64,000 nt of DNA from Chiridota heheva (GCA_020152595.1 JAIGNY010001444.1:322501-386500), one strand, 5' to 3'. Counted from the stretch's first letter, positions 47,547-59,040 are shown. Notes: generated from the letters alone by a model not told the origin. A program made the numbers and translations.

Positions 47547-50500
47547 TAAGGAATATCAGTTAAAGGTGTTATTCTTCCATAATTATTGTGACTCCTTTTG
47601 ATCTACCTCACTTGTATTAAAATATATTCTTACCTATGATAGCCCATCAAGCAAGAGAACATGTATTAGCTTGTCAGATTATTCTAGACCTGATGTTCCA
47701 TAATTGGATAAAATACGTGGGGCTTAATATAAAATGAACGATTCTACGCTCATTTGGAATATACTTATTTGGGTTAACTAGTTTCAAAAAGCAAATTAAC
47801 TATTTATTTCCTGATGTTATAAATTATGTTTTTAACTGCATAACGCATATTGCTGCTAGTTAAATAAAGATGACTAACTTTCCATCAATATTCATAACAA
47901 AGTATGTCTTTATCTTGTCAGAAAAACTGATTATGGAGATAACAAAAATGGCAACCTCTGGCTTTGATAGGTTTCATGATAAAAGTGAATAAAAAATTGA
48001 AATGAATTTCAAATTAAAAACCTACTGCTTAACTAATCATAGAATATGAATTGAGTGGTTGTTTAAAAAAAGACATGTTGACGATGTGTTGTCAAATGAC
48101 TTTATAAAAGATACAAGTAAGCTTGTATTCATCATGGGGTCTATCTTGAATATATTTCTTTTAAGTTTTTGTATACTACAATTTCTCATCATGATGCAAT
48201 GTATACATGAAATTTGGTGTTGATTTCATTTGGGTAAAGTGCATAACCTGCATCCACAAAATAGGGAGCCAACTGTGACTTTCGATGTAAACATCGCAAA
48301 GTGATCCACGTGACCTTTTATCGTTATTTTTTGACAAAAATGGGGAACTGGATCTCATTGTCCTGGCTATATCCCACTGGGAAAAGATTATAATACAAGC
48401 AAACATAGCACAGTGAGAAAATATATAATTCAAAAAAATCTTGCTATCATTTTAAAATCTGTCTTTTGTGAATTGCTTTGTATAACCACGCACTCAAGCT
48501 ATAGTGCAGTAGTTTATCAAAGTTGAGCTTTACAAATTCTCTAGCTCTTGATGGGGCATTTTGATCATTACAGATTTGGGGAAACATCTACCTCTGTGAC
48601 TTATTGTACGAAAGGTTTTCAACCTAATGATTGACACTCACTTGATAAATTTCAATGTACTATGGCTAGTTGCACTTTAAGTGACAAAAGTTGCATTATT
48701 CCAATCTGTGTATCATGTTCATGTAGCACAAGAGGGATAATTAAATGGCTGAAGTACTTTTATCTCAGAGCTAAGGGTGCTCTTTGCCAAAATTAAATAA
48801 GGATTTCGCTTAAAGCATAACTATAATGACAGAGAGATGCATTATCGGGCAAGGTTGAATTACTTTTCAGTATGGAAAACATGTGGAGAGGAATATCTGG
48901 AAGTTGTACACGTTGTACCTTTGTGTTGTGATGAATTCCCACTTTTAATGTAGATTTGCATGATGAGTCGGGTTTCTGACTTGTTGTGATAAATAAAGTC
49001 GACCTCACCTTTCCACTTCCTTGTTATTCCCTGGCAGGAACCATACATTAATAGTCATGTTACAGTAGTAATACTAGGGTGCAATAAGCATATAAAATGT
49101 ATTTTAGTATTCAAATGTAATTTCTTTTACGTATAATGTTGAAGCAGAGAAAGGCATTGTGCTCTATGTGGAGAAGGGAGAGTCTTTTCCTTCCAAGTGG
49201 ATTTAAATATGTGCTATCTTTTAATTGTTGTGTAAAAATTAGCATTGCATTAACAATTAATGGCTCTCAATTGGATAAGAAAAATTGGTGTGAGCTCTTA
49301 AATATCCTTTTGTTATAGAATCCCTAAAAGTAAGGAATATACAAGACTTACTGATCCTTAGAAATAAGGTATATCCTGCACTATACTTGATTTCGCGCTG
49401 GACTTACAAATGATGTGACGGACTCAAATTTGATATGTCTAATTAGGAGCATATGCTTTATGTTATGAAATGCATTCTGGCCTCCCAAGGCCAGCATCCT
49501 CGAACTAAACAACCTTCACAAAACCAGCACACGACCCTACAAAACTACGTTCCATCCTCACTCCTTTCCAACAGATGCAAGTAGCTGACATTGTTGGGAT
49601 TGTTCGTGTACTCTGTTGGAAATATTGAGCCTTGGTGTACATTTTTTAGCTCAGAAACCCTCCTTGTGAATAATACTGAAGGCGAGGAAGGAATGGATTG
49701 TTTGCATATATTTTTGTACTATACAATACATCCCTGTTCGGACATCAAAGCCACCCTATTCCTTTTGCATATATTTTACATGATTTGTAACGAATGCTAT
49801 AGGCCTTCTCAAACCGATTTTAGCCGAACGTCGACCAATCAATTACTGTGGGATTTTGTCCGTGTGTTAACCAACCAATCACTTGCAGGACAAGTTGTAA
49901 GCAGCAATAAGCACGCGTGTTACCTTCATGTACATATATAACGAACGGGTGATACGTGCGTTTGAAAGTAGTTTTGCATACACTTGGTCCCGTGCGTGAA
50001 TAATGCAGACGTCCAATATTCCCCCCAGTCGATAACATTCCCCTAGTGCATGATTGGGTCATTATGGGCACGTAAAAGACAGGCGACATTGTTCTAATTA
50101 TTTTTCCGGAAATTGCCGATCCTTATTTGAAAAGGTTTATAAACTGATAAACCTTTTATGATTTTCGACTTGCTTCATCAAAATATCAAGATACATAATG
50201 ATAAATGACCAATGATGGGTAGATGGGGCATACGTCTTATTCGTAAGTCCGTTACTTCGTTGGGATTATTGTCATATTTTTAAGGCGAGTAGCGGATTCC
50301 TACAAAGATATTTCAAAGACCTTATAACAATATTCTCAATTAAGATAAAACTATACTTAATCATTAACATAAAAGGCTTTATTCTTTAAATTTCAGACAT
50401 CACAAATAATGCTGATTTGTCATACTTCAGTGATGACTTCAAACTAACTTTCCTCATTTCAGAATTTGAAATAAAATCATTAATTATATTTCAATACTCA

Positions 50501-51900
50501 ATACTTTATCCTATTTGTAATTGAACATGAAACTTCTATAGTTATCATCACTTCTAAAAATCTCCTGTAGTGTGGGTCTTCATGCCGAACTTACACAGCG
50601 ATTTACTAAGCAGGGAGTGTACTCCTCGGAGTATAGTTGTACCTCGTTCGTCTTTACCTTACCTTACAGTACAAACACACTGCGTTACGTAAATGCAAAT
50701 TTTAAATCATTGAATTATCAGATTCTTATGACAATTTCATAGCAATAACATCAGGCCCGTTTTAATAGACCGTATTTTCATAAATCTTCAGAGAACACTT
50801 TGAAAATTGTTTTAGGGATTAGCACCGAGGTGTGGAAAGTCACCAATAAATTTGTCATTTCATAGTGTTCTATTCATTATATTAGCATCTAGTATTTAAA
50901 GAGCATGGCTTTACTGTATCTGTGTTGTCTTAAAGACTGTAAGTTTACTCAAGTTTGTTCAACGAGTTCAATTCAGGTCTCTGAGTCAGAAAATGTGTCT
51001 CGAGTCAGAGTTGCCCACTCAAGTGGTATATATCTTCCCTGAAAAAAGGTTTTAAGGGTTTTAATGTTGTAATGGCCAATTGTTAATCATTATAAAGTCA
51101 CTGCAAAAGTATATCATCAGCAGAGCATACTTTTATACATATTGGTTTTCGCCAATGGCACCGATGTCCTTTTGCCCCCAATGGTAACAGCCTTTGGCGT
51201 CGGCAGTGATAAACATTTTGGGTGGACGATATTTCATAGCATATTTTGCACACATATCTAAATATCTTGAAACTTGGATAAATCCGACCTAAGCTTTTAG
51301 CAAGTTGATAAACTTGTTGTTGTTCTTTCAGGTAATGAAGCATAAAGAAATTTGTGATCGATTCCACTTCAAATATGCATGAACCGTGACCAAAATAAAT
51401 TTTAAGTTATTTAGACCGTTATCAAGAATTGTTTTCTCTTCTTGTAAAGCTAATTTATTGATTTCAAAATTTCATTTCAGAATTACAAAGATCATCAGAA
51501 TTTGTATTCCAAGAACACACTACTTTTTCATATATTATATCTTTATCTTTTTGAAATGTGACATTTCCATGAATTGATAAGCTGCAGGGTTTGCTGATTT
51601 GTCAGAAAAGTAATACAAAAACTGACAAAAAAGTAACTTAACTTTTTTAGGCTGTATGCAAAATTACCTTTCTTTAAAGTTAAGTAATGAAATAGTCGAT
51701 TGTAGATTGACTTTTAAAGAAGTCAAAAGCATGAACACCTACGGCAGCTGCATATTAGTCATTTTAGCAAGTTAAATTATTTATAAACTATGCGAATTGG
51801 TAAAGGTAAATTGAGACCTTGCAGATAATGTCAAGGATTTGAGATCAATAAAGCTGAAGAAGAACAACATTAACTTGCATGTTGTTCAAACTTAATAATT
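47547..51900. other. Non-coding stretch
   Basis: Over 4 kb with no supported gene. A short TTTACCTTACCTTAC run at about 50653 resembles a SINE tail, but no SINE body is visible. Confidence 0.5.
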
Positions 51901-52172
51901 AAAGGAAAGGTATCGTCCCATAAATAAATTCAGAAGTGAACGCCGCCGAGCTGTCAAGGTCACTTGCGGTTTTCAATTTTCCCTATTGATTGCGAGATAT
52001 CTGCGATATCATTGAGAACACTTTCGTCAGACAGAACATAGGAGTCTACGTTTGTTATCGATAACATCACTGATTTCTCGCAATCAGTAAGGAAAATTGA
52101 AAACCGGAAGTAACGTTATCGGCACGGCGGTGTTTCCTTCTAAATTTATTTATGGGACGATACCTTTCTTTT
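51901..52172. mobile_element. Foldback MITE
   Basis: The whole 272-bp element is a near-palindrome. The left arm has GAAAGGTATCGTCCCATAAA, CGCCGCCG, GGTTTTCAATTTTCC and GATTGCGAGA; all four occur inverted and in reverse order in the right arm. Arms are roughly 100-110 bp. No coding capacity. Confidence 0.93.
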
Positions 52173-52429
52173 AAATTTGTGCTAACAGTAGTGAAAACTT
52201 TCAATCTTTAATTACATAGTCAGAACGTTATTTTACAAACATTATCGACAGGTGAATTTTTATCTTCTAACCATTAAAATGTTAGCGGATATGGGATATA
52301 TTAGTCCATGAGCCAGATAGGTTGGTAGGTACGATTTAAGTATACCTTTAATATAGACCTACTAGATCACTATGTTGGGATTTTACTTTTTGTGGAAAGT
52401 TTTTGGTGATTAGCAAATTCATACATTTT
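52173..52429. other. Non-coding stretch
   Basis: Nothing recognised. Confidence 0.5.
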
Positions 52430-52875
52430 TGGAAAAGTAATAAAGCAGGAATTCCAAAAATCAATGTTTCCATTTGCTCAGGTACCCGTTTATTATTCAA
52501 AATGGCGGGGAAACAAAATGGCCGCCCAAACTGATAGAATAACAAAAAATAAAGATATAGATCAATTTAGGGCATGTGACTTTGAAATTCTGCTTCATTT
52601 TTTGTATATTGACACATAGTTTGTATCTGCCACCTTTTTCAAATAATACATGTCATCCAAGATGGCGGGAAAACCAAATGGCCGACAAAATAGACAAATT
52701 ACTAAAAAATAATCATGAAAAATAAAATGGGTAGTGACAGAAACTATGCTTTACTCTTATGTTTGTAAAAACATAGTGGTTTATTTTTGTAATCTTATTT
52801 GGATAAGATAATAACATCTAGAATGGCAGAATGAAAAATAACAGACAAAATAGTCTGCAACAGCCATCTTGGATT
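52430..52875 (+). repeat. ATGGCGG-rich dispersed repeat, copy 2
   Basis: CAAAATGGCGG at 52498, AAAATGGCCGCC at 52515 and CCAAGATGGCGG at 52657, each followed by AAA-C-AAATGGCCG-type text. A degenerate third unit lies near 52820-52870. Matches 19480-19800. Confidence 0.75.
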
Positions 52876-53176
52876 TAAAAAATAGTTAAAATTGCCAGAG
52901 AAAACATGAAAATTATGTTGAATTAAGCGCTTGTTACTTTGAAACTACTCTGTACTTTAATAATTTTTTTAAACCGTAGCTATAAAACCATTTAAAACCA
53001 AATTATCTTTAGAGATGTGAAGATGACGGTCTAATCTTGGATATTAAATAACTTACAGCACAAGAAAATGATACTATTCAAACTAATTATTAAATCACAG
53101 AACGTTTAGGGAAGAGTAAAAAATGCAAAAAGTTGTGACTTATTTTCTGTACCTTAAAATTTTGCAATGTATTCGT
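52876..53176. other. Non-coding stretch
   Basis: Nothing recognised. Confidence 0.45.
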
Positions 53177-53242
53177 TCATTGCTCATCTTCACTGTCACC
53201 TATGTAACTGACAAAAGAGTCCTCACTATTTTCGTTTTCATC

Positions 53243-53548
53243 CAGGGGCGGACTGGCACATAAAAAATGTACCGGTTGAGGCGGAGTGACCGTTTCAGGT
53301 GGAGTGACGGTCGCCTTCGACTGACCATACCACGCAAAAAATGATAAGCGTCGCAACGCTTATTCGTTCATTGGCGTACAAATAATTTTATTTTATTTCA
53401 TGAAAAAAATAACATAAACATAGTTCAATGCGCCAGCGGCAAAACTCAAGTTATAGGGAAACGTCGATTCGGGCCTTGCGACCGGCACCTCAGATGTCTC
53501 GGATCCACCGGCGCACCCGTCCAGGGTCGGTGGACTTGTCCGCCCCTG
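53243..53548. mobile_element. 306-bp hAT-type MITE
   Basis: Ends CAGGGGCGGACTGGCAC and GTGGACTTGTCCGCCCCTG (inverted, CAGGGGCGGAC core). Flanks TTTTCATC (53235-53242) and TATTCATC (53549-53556) match at 7 of 8, as expected of an 8-bp hAT duplication. GC-rich and non-coding. It lies inside the tail of the decayed gene. Confidence 0.88.
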
Positions 53549-53871
53549 TATTCATCCGCACACAAGAAAAGGTCCGTGTAAGGCATTAACATTTCCGGTG
53601 GAAACAACTTGTTTTGCATTGACACCTAACAAATTCTGTGATCACCTGTGGTGCAGGAGGAACTGTTGTAGATACTGATAGGAGACAACCATTCGTATCC
53701 TTATGGTAGCCATAGTCAAGAGGATTCATTGGTGTATGCTGTAGGTCCGTTGCCTGGCACCATACTCTACTTAGGATGCGCACACGTTTGATGTGAGCAC
53801 CAAGAGTTGGGGGAAAAGTTGTTACTCTCTGCTTGGTGCTTGCAAATATGATGCCACATTAACTCTGGGAT

Positions 53872-54259
53872 CAGCCGCGGATCCAGACCCCCTCCCACAC
53901 ACACACACACACCCCTTTTAGACCACATATACCCTCCGCACCACTCATTTTGCTAAAAGTTCCCATTCTAATTGAAATTATGGTTTATATCTACATAATT
54001 ATAGAGCTGACACAACAGAACAAAAGTTAGCCAGAACTGATGCCCCCCGTTTCTCCCTTCCTACACACACCCATCCTTTCAGACCACATACACCCTCCGC
54101 ACTTCTCCTTTTGCTAAAAGTTCCCATTCTAATTGAAATTATGCTTTACATCTACATAATTCAAGAGCTGGCACAACATAACAAAATTAGTCAGAACTGA
54201 TGTCCCCCCACCTCCCCCTCTACCCCGCCCCCTTTTGGAAATTCCTGGATCCGCGCCTG
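53872..54259. mobile_element. 388-bp TIR element with internal duplication
   Basis: Ends CAGCCGCGGATCCAG and CTGGATCCGCGCCTG (inverted). Flanked by GGGAT at 53867-53871 and 54260-54264. Two internal copies of about 165 bp each begin with a CACACCC-type run, then AGACCACATA-ACCCTCCGCAC and TTTTGCTAAAAGTTCCCATT. No coding capacity; superfamily unsure. Confidence 0.85.
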
Positions 54260-55289
54260 GGGATATCTGTTATGCAATAATCTCGAGGGCAGTAAATAGA
54301 GCAGACAAACTTGGCGAATGTTTCCTTTACCTCCTGTCTGCCTTTAGGTCACCATCTTCAGGGAGTTTCATCAGCGCTTCAACAACATGACTTTCCGCTT
54401 TTATGTACTGCTGAAACCATTGTCTTGCACATTCCTGAAAAGCATGGAAATTTGGCAAAGCTTTTGCCTTTTCTTTACCTACAGCACCCGATCGGTTCTA
54501 TGTCAACTTGTCCTGAAGCCATTGAAATTGTTGTCTTTTTGCACAACTTGTCAAAGTTAGCCACTGCTGGACTTCGGTGTCAGGAGAGAAAAACACAAGC
54601 TCTACATTAGTATTCTATTGCAATAAAGCTGCTGACAGACATACCATAGGAGTGTCAACTTCCTTGTGGTTATTATCTTCAGTCTGTATGCGTTCATGGC
54701 TGTTTTTGGCGTACCTGCTGCTTATGTGATGACTAATTTATGTGAATGTTTGTGGTACTCCATGAAGCACCGCTTTTGCAAGGTATTCTGTGAGATCTGC
54801 TTTTGTCTTTTCATGTGAAAGGAAGCGCTTCATTGTGATGTGCTTGATGTAATGAACAGAATCCTTTCTCTTTTGCTGCTTTTCTGCTTTAGCGAGTTTA
54901 TAAGTCAAAAACAACAATAACCTCACCAAAACTTGCTGTCAAGGTCATAATTCTTTCATTAAACTGTTGAAGGTATTTCACAGTTTTGTCGGTTCCTTGT
55001 TTGTTGCTTATCTGTTGCACAACCCCTATTCCATCAACAACAGCAATCCTTTAATTTGGAGTGTTGCCATGCTGTTGAACTTCTGCTTCTGTTTTGATAA
55101 GATTCAGCCAGCTTCTGCAAGCAATGCATTAGCTTTGACTTGTCAGTACAAGGTAGGTGTGATCATCAGGTGCAATGAATGCCCTTGAGAGTCCATGTGT
55201 ACTCAAAGTTGCCAATCGCATTTTTCTCGTCAATATCTCTGTTTGACTTGGCATGCACTACAAAGTCGACCGTATAGATCTTTGGTTTC

Positions 55290-56215
55290 TTTCCGATTGA
55301 CTGTCTACCCATAAGAGGTGTGCTACAGGGTGATACCCTTGCACCATATCGTTTCATCATTGTTCTGGACTGTTGCCTCAGATCAGCAATTGATGGTAGG
55401 GAGATGGAACTAGGTTTTACAATAAAACCGAGAAGCCGACACATTGGCCCACTGATTTCGACTTTGCAGATGATATTGCACTATTGTCCGGCACTGCTGC
55501 ACAAGCACAGGCATTGGTCAAGAGTGTAGAGACTGCTGCCCTTCGCGTGGGTCTGCACAGCAATGCAAAGAAAACCCAATTCATGACATACAACAATTCA
55601 TTGAAGGTTGAAACCCAAACAGAAGATGAAAACCTTACTTACTGGATGAAGTTGATGATTTAAACTATTTTAGGACCTGGATTAGGAGCACTGAGCAAGA
55701 CATAAAAGTAAGAAAAGCACTGGCATGGAAAGCTTGTAATAAGTTCAACAACATATGGAAGATTTCTTTACCCAGACATCTCAAATTAAACTTGTTCCAA
55801 GCCATTGTTGATAGTGTCCTATTGTATGGTTGTGAAATATGGACCATTACAAAGAATCTCGGTAAAGCATTAGACGGGTGCTATACTGAATTGTTAAGAT
55901 CAGCATTAAACATCAGCTGGGAAGCACATATATCAAATAAGGAATTGTATGAAGACATCCCACCACTGACTACAAAAATCACCACAATAAGACTATGTTT
56001 TGCTGGGCATTGTAAGAGGACTGGAGGAAGGATAATCTCAGAGCTGATTACCTAGAGACTCACACAGGGTAAACGATCTACAGGACGTCCCATTAAGACC
56101 TTTGTGGACTTGTTGGAAGAGGACACGGGATACACAGTCCCAAAAGTTGAGTCTAGCATGCTAGACAGAAAGATTTGGAGAGGCATCATTGACGTCCAAC
56201 AGCAATAATCAACGG
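55290..56215 (+). mobile_element. 5'-truncated LINE with reverse-transcriptase remnant
   Basis: The + strand encodes the second half of a LINE ORF2. GVLQGDTLAPYRFIIVLDCC (from about 55312) is the RT region leading into the catalytic motif FADD at 55463-55474 (usual form Y/F-A-D-D). Then come ALRVGLHSNAKKTQFMTYN, KVRKALAWKACNKFNNIW, LLYGCEIWTITKNL, ALNISWEAH and a C-terminal GKRSTGRPIKTFVDLLEEDT. Frame changes occur between the GDTLAP block and FADD, and again between FADD and LLYGCE; an in-frame stop follows ELIT (56053). The endonuclease half is missing. Its last stop is at 56206-56208, with no clear A tail. Clade uncertain (RTE- or CR1-like). Confidence 0.88.
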
Positions 56216-56727
56216 AGTAAGAGTCTGGTCACGAATCTTCACAAATTGCTTTCTACTACCCGAGATGAATATCATGTTCCTCTCCTTTTGGACTGGAGCC
56301 CACAAACTGATATCTCCATTGATACGTTTGCCGACATACGTTTCATACAACTCTTATAATAAAGTTAAATTTTAAAAAGGTTTCTATTGGACATAATCGC
56401 AATTTTGTTTTTGCCAACAGCTTCATGTTCCTTTTGAACAGCGCTTGGATGCAAGCTATGATACTGTTGATCCTTGTTGTTTTGGACACCAAACTGTTCT
56501 CTGAACTCAGTAGAGATATATGCCATCTCTGGGGATGCCAAGAAGAATCTTGCATTAGGATTATTAGAAATGCCAATTAATCCAGAATGAACCTTGTTGA
56601 CATGTGGAAACAAATGGTGTCTCACTCTTGGTAATGGAGAAGTTTCCATTCTGAAGCTTGTTTCATTTTTGGGTGATTTGTCTGCATCTCACACATGTCT
56701 GAAATATACCGTGGCCAGAGAGTAGTA

Positions 56728-57080
56728 AAAGGTGACTATACAGGTAGTGACCTTGCCTGTATAGCGGCCCCTGACAAGGTCACTACCTGTATAGCGAACC
56801 CTGAGATTTCCAGCCAATCACTACCTGTATAGCGGTCCCTGAAATTTTCCCGCCGATCACTACCTGTATACCGGCCCCTGAGATTTTCCCGCCAATCACT
56901 ACCTGTATAGCGGCCTCTGAGATTTTCCAGGTCATCACTTTCTGTATAGCGGCCCCTGAGCTTTTCCCTCCCTGAACATTTTTCATCTGGGTCATCGGAA
57001 TGCCATCACAAGATAGTCTCGACGACGGAGCTTCGGATTGGTCACTACCTGTATAGCGGCCCCTGAGATTTTTTCCTCTG
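56728..57080. repeat. CACTACCTGTATAGCGG minisatellite
   Basis: About seven units of roughly 42 bp (CACTACCTGTATAGCGGCCC + CTGAGATTTTCCCGCC + spacer). The first unit is inverted and forms a perfect 20-bp inverted repeat with the third (56736-56755 and 56775-56794). The last two units are separated by GGGTCATCGGA-TGCC-TCACAA blocks. Confidence 0.9.
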
Positions 57081-57708
57081 GGTCATCGGATTGCCGTCAC
57101 AAAATACTCTCGAGGACGGCATAGAGTCCTTTTGACGAGATGTATAGTTTTTCCTGACTGGGTGTGTCAGGTGATTGTAGGGTAAAAGTACCTGTCCCAA
57201 CCAATGCAGGATATTGTAGGAGGCAAGCCATGGTAGCTTTTTTTCCTCCTTACGCCCTCATTAGAGTTTTATCAGATCTTGAGTTACGAATGTTGGCATT
57301 TAGCAGTGTGGTCTAATTGAATCAGCCAATTGTCGTAGACGAGCCTGTCCGTTTCATGTAAGGGGACTTGTGAGATGAAAGGTTTAATACCCGTACGGGA
57401 GGGTTGTGAGATCGGGCTGAATGACTCGTTTTGCATAGATCAGTCGATAATCCTTGGTAATGGCTCTGGTGAGAACTTTACCGGAACCGTCTTTCTGGAT
57501 GCGGTGAGAGTAGTGGACGGGAACGATGACTTCTTCATCATCGTCCCAAGCCCATATATTTTCCATTCAATAATGTTGCCATATATGATCATCACACCAC
57601 TATTAATTGACCAATCTGATTGGTCAAAAAATGACATAATTCCATTACGCATGTAATGGACTAATACCTCGTTCCGCAGTCCTTTTTACGAAGTGTATAG
57701 GTTTTCCT
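57081..57708. other. Complex non-coding region with short palindromes
   Basis: GTCCTTTTGACGAGATGTAT (57128) and GTCCTTTTTACGAAGTGTAT (57680) are paired blocks, followed by TTTTCCT-ACTGGGTGTGT. Palindromes GACCAATCTGATTGGTC (57609-57625) and TCCATTACGCATGTAATGGA (57641-57660) sit side by side. A 60-codon minus-strand frame at 57384-57566 has no recognised domain. Confidence 0.6.
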
Positions 57709-57905
57709 AACTGGGTGTGTATCATGGTACTCATTGTTGCCCATTTAAAAACAATACACCCTGATAATCTGTTGATTAAAAAATTAGACTTTTTAAAGAG
57801 TACTGGGTGTGTCAGGTGGGGTATCATGGTACTCATTGTCGCCCATTTCAAAACATTACACCCTGATAATCTGTTAATTAGAAGCTTAGATTTGTCAAAG
57901 AGTTT
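57709..57905. repeat. Tandem duplication, about 95 bp
   Basis: ATCATGGTACTCATTG, GCCCATTT and ACACCCTGATAATCTGTT occur in both halves. Confidence 0.92.
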
Positions 57906-58242
57906 AAACTGTACAAATAATGTAGATAAATCGCCATATCACGATTATCGATAATATCAGGATAATATCGTCACATTTTACCGAGTTACGTCATTCGAGA
58001 AGACATTGTACTTGACAATCGAGAAACAGGAAACTTGTCATGTTTGAGACGATGTTTTTGAAAATAGGTAAGATTTGAGCGGCGATATTTTTTAAACGGT
58101 GTGATTTGAGAGACGATATTTGAAAACGTGTACGATTTGAGAACGAAATTTTATTTTCAAATCCCATTGACTTTGCACAGGGAGCAAAAATTGAGCGAAG
58201 ATATTTTGAAAACGTGAATAGTTGGAGAAGACATTTCTTGCT
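57906..58242. other. Non-coding region with TTTGAGA words
   Basis: Loose repeats of GATTTGAG-CGATATTTT-GAAAACG-type text, probably remote relatives of the 29-bp repeat that follows. Confidence 0.5.
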
Positions 58243-58360
58243 GACACTCCTCATTTGAGAAACAATTTTTCTGAAACTCCTCATTTGAGAAACAATTTTT
58301 CTGAAACACTTATTTGAGAAACAATTTTTCTGAAACACTGTCATTTGAGGCAGTTTTTTG
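58243..58360. repeat. 29-bp tandem repeat
   Basis: Nearly four units containing CATTTGAGAAACAATTTTTC. Confidence 0.95.
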
Positions 58361-58394
58361 CTCAACTGTTTTTCATTTGAGAGGACAAAGTTGG

Positions 58395-58775
58395 CATCTA
58401 ACGGGGAATGACAAGACAGAACTGCACTTTAATGCGAAATACGGCGGCTTAATCGTGGGAATAATTGGACAAAACTACGTTTTTAACGGAAGAAATTGCG
58501 TCTAACGGGGGAATGACGGGACAGAACTGCGCTTTAATGCGAAATACGGGGGTCTATGGGGGCTTAGTTGTGGGATTAATTGGACAAAACTACGTTTTTA
58601 ACGGAAAAAATAGCGTCAACGGGGGGAATGACATGACGGAACTGCGCTTTAATGCGAAATACGGGGGTTTACGGGAGCTTCATCGTGGTAATAATTGGAC
58701 AAAAACTACATTTTTAACGGAAAAAATGGCGTCTAACGGGGAAATGACAGGACAAAACTGCGCTTTAAAAGGGGG
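58395..58775. repeat. 104-115-bp tandem repeat
   Basis: Units begin CTAACGGGGAATGAC at about 58398, 58502, 58617 and 58732 and contain GAACTGCGCTTTAATGCGAA and AATTGGACAAAACTACGTTT. Three full copies and a partial fourth. Confidence 0.95.
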
Positions 58776-58854
58776 TGGGACTTGATTCCAAACCACGCCC
58801 CTGAACTTTTAATCAAACATTACATTTGAGCATGCACTTTTTGAAATTCCGGTA

Positions 58855-59040
58855 AAGAAGAAGAAGAAGAAGAAGAAGAGGAGGAGGAGGAGGAGGAGGA
58901 GGAGGAGGAGGAGGAGGAGGAGGAGGAGGAGGAGGAGGAGGAGGAGGAGGAGGAGGAGGAGGAGGAGGAGGAGGAGGAGGAGGAGGAGGAGGAGGAGGAG
59001 GAGGAGGAGGAGGAGGAAGAAGAAGAAGAAGAAGAAAAAA
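58855..59040. repeat. GAA/GGA trinucleotide tract
   Basis: GAA units, then about 48 AGG/GGA units, then GAA units again, a purine-only + strand of about 185 nt. Minus-strand frames read as pure leucine or proline and are artefacts. Confidence 0.98.

Larger units (their letters stand above)
53177..56730 (-). pseudogene. Decayed gene of a multi-copy invertebrate protein family, split by three insertions
   Basis: Minus-strand fragments in a consistent order resemble one protein. From the N-terminal side they are: LWPRYISDMCEM (about 56700), GLIGISNNPNARFF (about 56590), VGKRINGDISLWAPV (about 56310), FVVHAKSNRDIDEKNAIGNF (about 55230), FNERIMTLTASFGEVIVVFD (about 54930), HITMKRFLSHEKTKADLTEY (about 54830), NVELVFFSPDTE (about 54590), IYCPRDYCITDI (about 54280), LSRVWCQATDL (about 53770), TVPPAPQVITEFVRCQCK (about 53650) and an acidic tail ending GDSEDEQ at 53179. 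From memory, long proteins with a T-K-A-D-L-T-x-Y-L block, an H-E-E-A-D-T-like block, F-x-S-P-D-T-D and a Cys-rich end are abundant and uncharacterised in marine invertebrates. It has several breaks besides the insertions and is surely not expressed as a whole protein. The front end is cut off at the minisatellite near 56730. Function unknown; copy number suggests it is itself carried by a mobile element. Confidence 0.75.

Noticed and set aside
57384-57566. 60-codon minus-strand frame with DDDEEVIVPVHYSH
   Set aside because: No recognised domain and surrounded by tandem and palindromic repeats; left as unexplained.
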